Shown here in pieces: positions 26,001-32,000 of a stretch of 64,000 bases of DNA (position 1 is the first letter of the stretch; every line of letters starts with the position of its first letter). A program made the translations under genes and the position numbers. The notes under the pieces were generated by a model, which was given only the letters and a program-made list of their open reading frames with translations, was not told the origin of the DNA and searched no databases. The stretch covers positions 1,550,001-1,614,000 of the forward strand of contig NW_024037053.1 of assembly GCF_015706575.1 (NCBI RefSeq). Reading direction: 5' to 3'. The DNA is from Patiria miniata (lineage: Eukaryota > Echinodermata > Asteroidea > Valvatida > Asterinidae).

Positions 26001-29000
26001 GGAAATCCAATATTTTCCTCCTGGGATTTTTGGAAATGTTTTGTCTGAGTCTTGTAGCTCCAGGGTTTTTCTTGGTAAAAAAAACTGGCCACTCAAAATA
26101 TGAACCATATTTAGAAAACTGGGTAGTTATGCTTAATATAGGTGTTGGTTTGTGTTGGTGGGGGATGTTGTCTACATTTCTGGAAAATATTTGTAAGTTA
26201 GTGTTACAAGACTGAAATTCTACAGACTCATATTCAAAAAGAAAACAAGTGATTTCTGTAAGACCCTTCTCAACGAAAAGTCTCAGTGGAGGGTCTTAAT
26301 GTTGTGCATGTGTAACATTTTTTTTTTCATTTACAACAAGATTAGGCAAGTCTAGTAAAACTGGTCCCAAGCTGGATTTAGCCCATCCGTTGGTGTTAGG
26401 AGGTAATCCTATACAATAGCACTGCCCAGCTCTATTCAATAGACTACAACCATTCTAAATCGCAAGTGATGGGGAGTCGGGGAGTCAGTCAGTCAGTCAG
26501 TCAGTCAAATTACCTCCAAAAAAGAGACTATAGGCTTTATTCTCGAGTCGACTACATTAAATTGAAAGCTAGGTAAAGTCTTCATTTTTGGAACTTGCAT
26601 ATTGAGAAATAAAAGCAATGAAATAAAATTAATTACAAATTAATACCAGTCTGCTCTGATGAATAATTAAAAAAAATTGTGATTGAACAAACCCTAATGT
26701 TTTAAGCCACATTTAAAAAAAAAAATTGAAAGTGAGGCTTGGAATGCATAAATAGTCTGGCACCATCCCATTCAACAGTTTACAATTTATAAAATACATT
26801 CAGGGAACATGATCCAAAATGGCTTCCTCATGAGTAAGGTCTGAGCCGGACTTCTGGAATAAGCCCCCCAAAAAAGAAGAAGTGAAGAATGAAGTCCTAT
26901 TCGTTGCTGCAGAGATTTTGTCAGTTGGTCTTACTGCTTGTTTGCATTGGGGGTTACTCAATGTTAACCCAGCTGCAATATCACCTGTTCGTGTTGTACA
27001 TACATGTACGTGTGCATTAACATTTGCAACCCACTGGAACAAGTGTGCATTTCTGCTTAACGGTATCTCTAATCGATGTTGGCATTTCTTCTTAGTGTGC
27101 AGGTACATGTACATGCATAATCTGTTGTCTTTGTCCTATTGTTAAGATCTTTCGAAATGCATGTAGTAATGTAGATATGTTAAATTCAAAAGGAAGGATT
27201 AGAATTGAGGAGATATGTTAATAAGTACAGAGAATTGCATAGAATTTTTTTGGGGGGGGGATTTTTGGTTTTAAATGTTCAGTATTGAATGTCCTTTAGG
27301 CCTACACGATGTAGCAAAGATGCAAAAGTGCCAAATGAAAAACAATTTTTTTTTTTTTTTTTACCAACTTTGCTGTTGTTGTTGTCTTTTGTATAATATA
27401 ATAATAAAAACTAGAAATGTGTTTGTGGACAAACACCAGTTGTTTCGAATGCCCCTTTAATGTGAGGTCACATGAAGTATGATAACGTCACAATGAAGTC
27501 ACTTGATTTTTCATCTATAACACATCCCGGTATAGCTACATACAAGTAAAAACCTAATCGGATCTGGAGTTCTTTAGATATAGTCCTTAGAAAAAGTGCC
27601 CCTTTAATGTGACGTCACATGACGTATGATGACGTCACTTCAATCTTCATGTTATACATGTATCTTCATGTATAACAAGTCCCGTCTATACTCACAAATT
27701 TTGACCCAATCAGACTTAGTTCGGAAGATATCAGGCTTCGAATTCGGTTGTAACTTGCAACCTATACCAGGGTGTGTTATGGATGAAAATTCAAGTGACT
27801 TCATCACACTTCACGTGATGTCACATTGAAGGGGCATTCGAAACAACTTGTGTTTGTCCACAAACACATTTCTAGTATTGTATTTTTATGCTGTAAAGTT
27901 AACCCGAACAAACTTTTTATACAAAAAACAATACTTCAATAGACATTTTAGATTGAGTTTTTAACGTTTCAACCGAAGGAATTTTCCTGAGAAATATTGT
28001 ATCTTATGCTGCAAAGGTAATCACAACAAATATTCATACCCAAAACAGAACTTTGAAAGACATTTTCGATGGGTGTTTTAACTTTTCAACTTAAAGAAAT
28101 TAGTTTGATTTGATGAAAGATGCACATTTATATGATTCCCTTCTCCCCCCAACTTCCAAAATAGTTTTGCCGCTGTCAGTCGGGTACTTAACGACCTGAA
28201 GGCATTTCAGCCCCTGACAAGCAGAAATAGAAAACATAAATATGGGCCACAAACAAACAAAAATTCACATTTTTCCAAATCTGAATCAACAAACCTCAGC
28301 TGGCTGTATTGCCCTTGGCATGGTGCCCGCAATCACGCTAACCTGTCAGTGTGGGTGATTGACACGGCATCTGGGGGGACCAGGCTGCTGTGTTGATTTG
28401 TTTGGTTTTCTTGATATTTGTACTGTTAAAGAGGTTTTTTGTAACACTGTGGAGTAATTTCTATGGTAGGATTGAACAGCGCCCTCTTGTGGCTTCATTT
28501 CTAGGTGAATTAAGGCCTTTTCACACTATCTCTGTTTCAAACCCTGTTGAAACCAACCCGGATCCAACCTGGTTCAGCCCAGGTTGTTTTCGACATGGAT
28601 CGGAAAGACGCAACGTTCGCACTGTTCTTTAAACGAACCGGCCGCTACGTGAACCATGCAACGAAAAATGCAATTCGATCCGGGTTGAGAATTTCAACCC
28701 TGGTCCCTGCCAGGGTCTACCGGTATTTCGATCCAGCTAGAGCATGCTACCCAGCTCGGAACGGGGTTGAAATTTTAGAAATGGGAAAAGGGTTGAAAAA
28801 GATCTCGGGGTTCGATCCGGTTCCAACCCGGAGATTTTGGACAGTGTGAACAGGACTTTACACAAAATTCATGTGTATGAAAATGCTTAAGATGACAGTT
28901 AAATTAACCCCTAAGCACTTGTATTACACTGTTCTACACTGTATGGAGCTCCGTGCACAAGTACCCCCTCAACGGTAAGGAAGGGAGAGTTGGGGGAGAC

Positions 29001-32000
29001 CAGTCTTGGAGTGACATTTGAGCGTATTGCCGACGACGCCTGATGCTCACGCAAAGATGACTGGCTCTGTGTGTGTAATTGCAGTTTACTTGATAGAAAA
29101 ATTTTGATTTATAAACATTGTTTTTTTTCTCCATTACTCTCTGCAGGTATAAACATCACTCCGAGGATACAAATCCAGCTGCCAGCCAAACCGCCACCCC
29201 CGCCCCTTATAGCCCCGGCCCCGCCCTTAACCTTAACCTTAACCGCCCCAGCCCCGCCCCTGACGGCCCCCGCCTCCCAATCGGACGCCCCGGGGCGGGC
29301 CATGCCGCCGCCCATCAGCCACATGCGGCTACACGCGACCACGCGACCCAGCCTGACGTTCCAGACGCTGCAGCCCGTGCCCCGCCCCTCCGTCACCAAC
29401 AACAACAACAACAACTACTACAAGCAGCTGAGACACATCCCCAGCCCCCGGGGTCTGTACCCGATCCCCACGTTTGAGGAGACGCTGTCCCCTACGCCGG
29501 CCCAGTACGAGGCCATTGAGAGGGTGTTGTCCGCGCACTCCAGCTCTGACAGAGGTTTGTAAACAAGTAGAATTTTCACGCTATAGATGGACCTGATCAG
29601 GGCTGAGTTTTAAAGAGGTTGTGGAATGCTCGAAGACATTTCCGTCATTTTTTGGGTATATGTAGCCTAAGGTGTGATGAAATAAACACGACTATTGTTT
29701 CTGTCATGAAATGAGTACAAAGGGTACTTTTGAGAGCTATTTTCAGGTCCTGTTTCGACCCGAACGTGCAATTTGTGTAAAAGTCGTCGTTGCGGGAAGC
29801 AAACAAAACACAGTAAATCGTGACGTAATAAACAGGACTCGTTTATGCTACTCTGCATCGGGAGTCCTGTTTATTACGTCACGATCTACTGTGTTTTGTT
29901 TGCTGCCCGCAACGACGACTTTTACACAAATTGCACGTTCGGGTCGAAACAGGCATGACAGGACTTGAAAAACAGCTCTCAAAAGTACCTTTTGTACTCA
30001 TTTTATGACAGAAACAATAGTCGTTTTTATTTCATCACACCTTAGGCTATATATACCCGAAAAATGATGGAAATGTCTTCGAGCATTCCACAACCTCTTT
30101 AACCACATGATACAAATATTGAATGCTTCGAGTGGTATAGTAGAACTAGCCTCTTGAGGTGAGGCATGGACATTCTATTCGCCTCGAGAAAATAAAATGC
30201 TCCATGGATCACCGAGGGAGGCTAGTTTTACTTCAACACGAGATAAAGTATTCAGTATTTGTTTGAAAAACACTTCACCCACAGATTCTGCTAGGTTTTT
30301 AATATTTTATATTATTTAAATCTAAACACAGTTAAAATAAACATCTATTTCAATACAAACTTGGTGGAAAACGTAGTTCTCTCTTCCAAACCACCCCTTC
30401 ACGAAATGTTTGAACCCAACTCTGTTGCGCGCTCTCTTGGGAACAATACGCACTACGCGCAACGCTCAACGCGGACACCAGCATGCAGTTCGCACACAAA
30501 TACCGCACCGTGGATATAGTACTTTGGTTGCTAATGGTATAGTGCTTTGGTTGCTACGGGTATAGTACTTTGGGCCGTGCATGGAAAGATAGCAAAAATA
30601 GAAAGTGCCATGTGACTCGCTCTCGGCCAATCAAGAGATAGAATCTGTGGGTGAGGTGTTATAAAGAGCGCTAGACCCATGTAGAAGCCGTGTGAAAGGG
30701 ATCGCCAAAATCTTGGGATTCAACTCACGGGCCATCAGGAAATGTTTACAGAGTGTAAAAGGCCGAAGATGGTCGGTCTGAATCTCAGAAAATGTTCTTA
30801 TTTAAACACTGGGAGATTTGGTGTGCCATCTGCACATTCACGCATAGCTAGAGATAGGTTTGAACTTCAAGAATCCTCAAATTCTTATAGTTTCACAATG
30901 GAAAACCCATCACAGTTAAAACTTTGGCTTGCCAACATGCCCCATTTTTATTTGAAAAGGGCTAACATTAAAAATAAATTTGAAATGTGAAAAATTAAAA
31001 AAGCTTTTATCCAATCCATGAATTAGGTGAAGTGTTGCTGCATGTGCTATTAAGTAAGCAGCCATCTCAATAAATATCTGGGATAAAAGTTGAAAAGTTT
31101 GTCCGTAATAGGCCCATCAGTGTCTTGAGTACAGGGTGAGTCAAAAAGAATGAAGCCCAAATGTCGGGACCATTGTTTTCGTGAAGTTCTGCATGTAGCA
31201 CTTTCAAAATCTAGGATATGAAAGCCCAATTCATAAGCTTTGTTTAAGAACAAGAATCATTCAAATCACTCATGTACTTTTCAAGTTACGGAATTTTAAA
31301 CACAACCGCCGTTTTAAAGTTCTGTCCACAGATCACAAAAAAGGTGTGCGTTCTTTCAGCAAAACGAAAACAATTCACACACATCCCTATGTGATTTGTT
31401 TCTGTTTTGCTGAAAGAACACTTGCCTTTTTGTGATCCGTGGACAGAACCTTAAAACGGCGGTTGTGTTTAAAATTCCATAACTTGAAAAGTAGTGATTT
31501 GAATGATTCTTGTACTAAAAGAAAGGTTAAGAATTGGGCTGTCATATCCGAGATTTGAAAGTACTACATGCAAAACTTCACTAAAACAATGGTCCCGACA
31601 TTTGGGTTTCGTTTTGTTTGACTCACCCTGTATTTGTTAAAGGATTTGGAACAACGTTCCCGGAATCTTCTTGCAATGAGGGTAAACAATGCTGATAACT
31701 TTATAGCTTTACAGAGTCCGGGGAAGTTGTTCAGAATCCAGCAACATATACCCAAGACTATGGGCAAATTGTCGATAAACATGTCCCCAATTTATCCCAG
31801 ATATTGAAAGAGTCGATGCCTAAATCACTAAGTTATACCATTGCTTGTTTTAACGTTTCGTTAGGCACATGTACTTGTACAAGAGCTAACTGATGCATGT
31901 AATTTTTTGCTCCCTTATACAATCCATCCACAGGATATGAAGTTTTATGACAATAAGCCCAATAAGTTTTCGGAGAGGGTAGGTAGTCCAAATCGGTGAA

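Larger units (their letters stand above)
16686..29146 (+). other. GLIS intron (12.5 kb), repeat-rich
   Basis: No exon recognised. Contents: family B copy (18085-18730), retrotransposon tail (19755-19970), family C copies (22235-22620, 23250-23660), 10-bp satellite (24101-24210), inverted-repeat elements (24302-24898, 27411-27875, 28512-28858), an AGTC microsatellite (26483-26506), G/C homopolymer tracts (17471, 20806, 21060), and a repeat just before the next exon (28938-29075). A pair of ACGTGAGTAACCG direct repeats is at 20118 and 20296. Confidence 0.7.

Noticed and set aside
29071-29146. Extension of the GLIS exon 6 frame upstream to an ATG at 29071
   Set aside because: The acceptor CTCTCTGCAG at 29146 and phase continuity with the previous exon define the exon start; the upstream part is intron.
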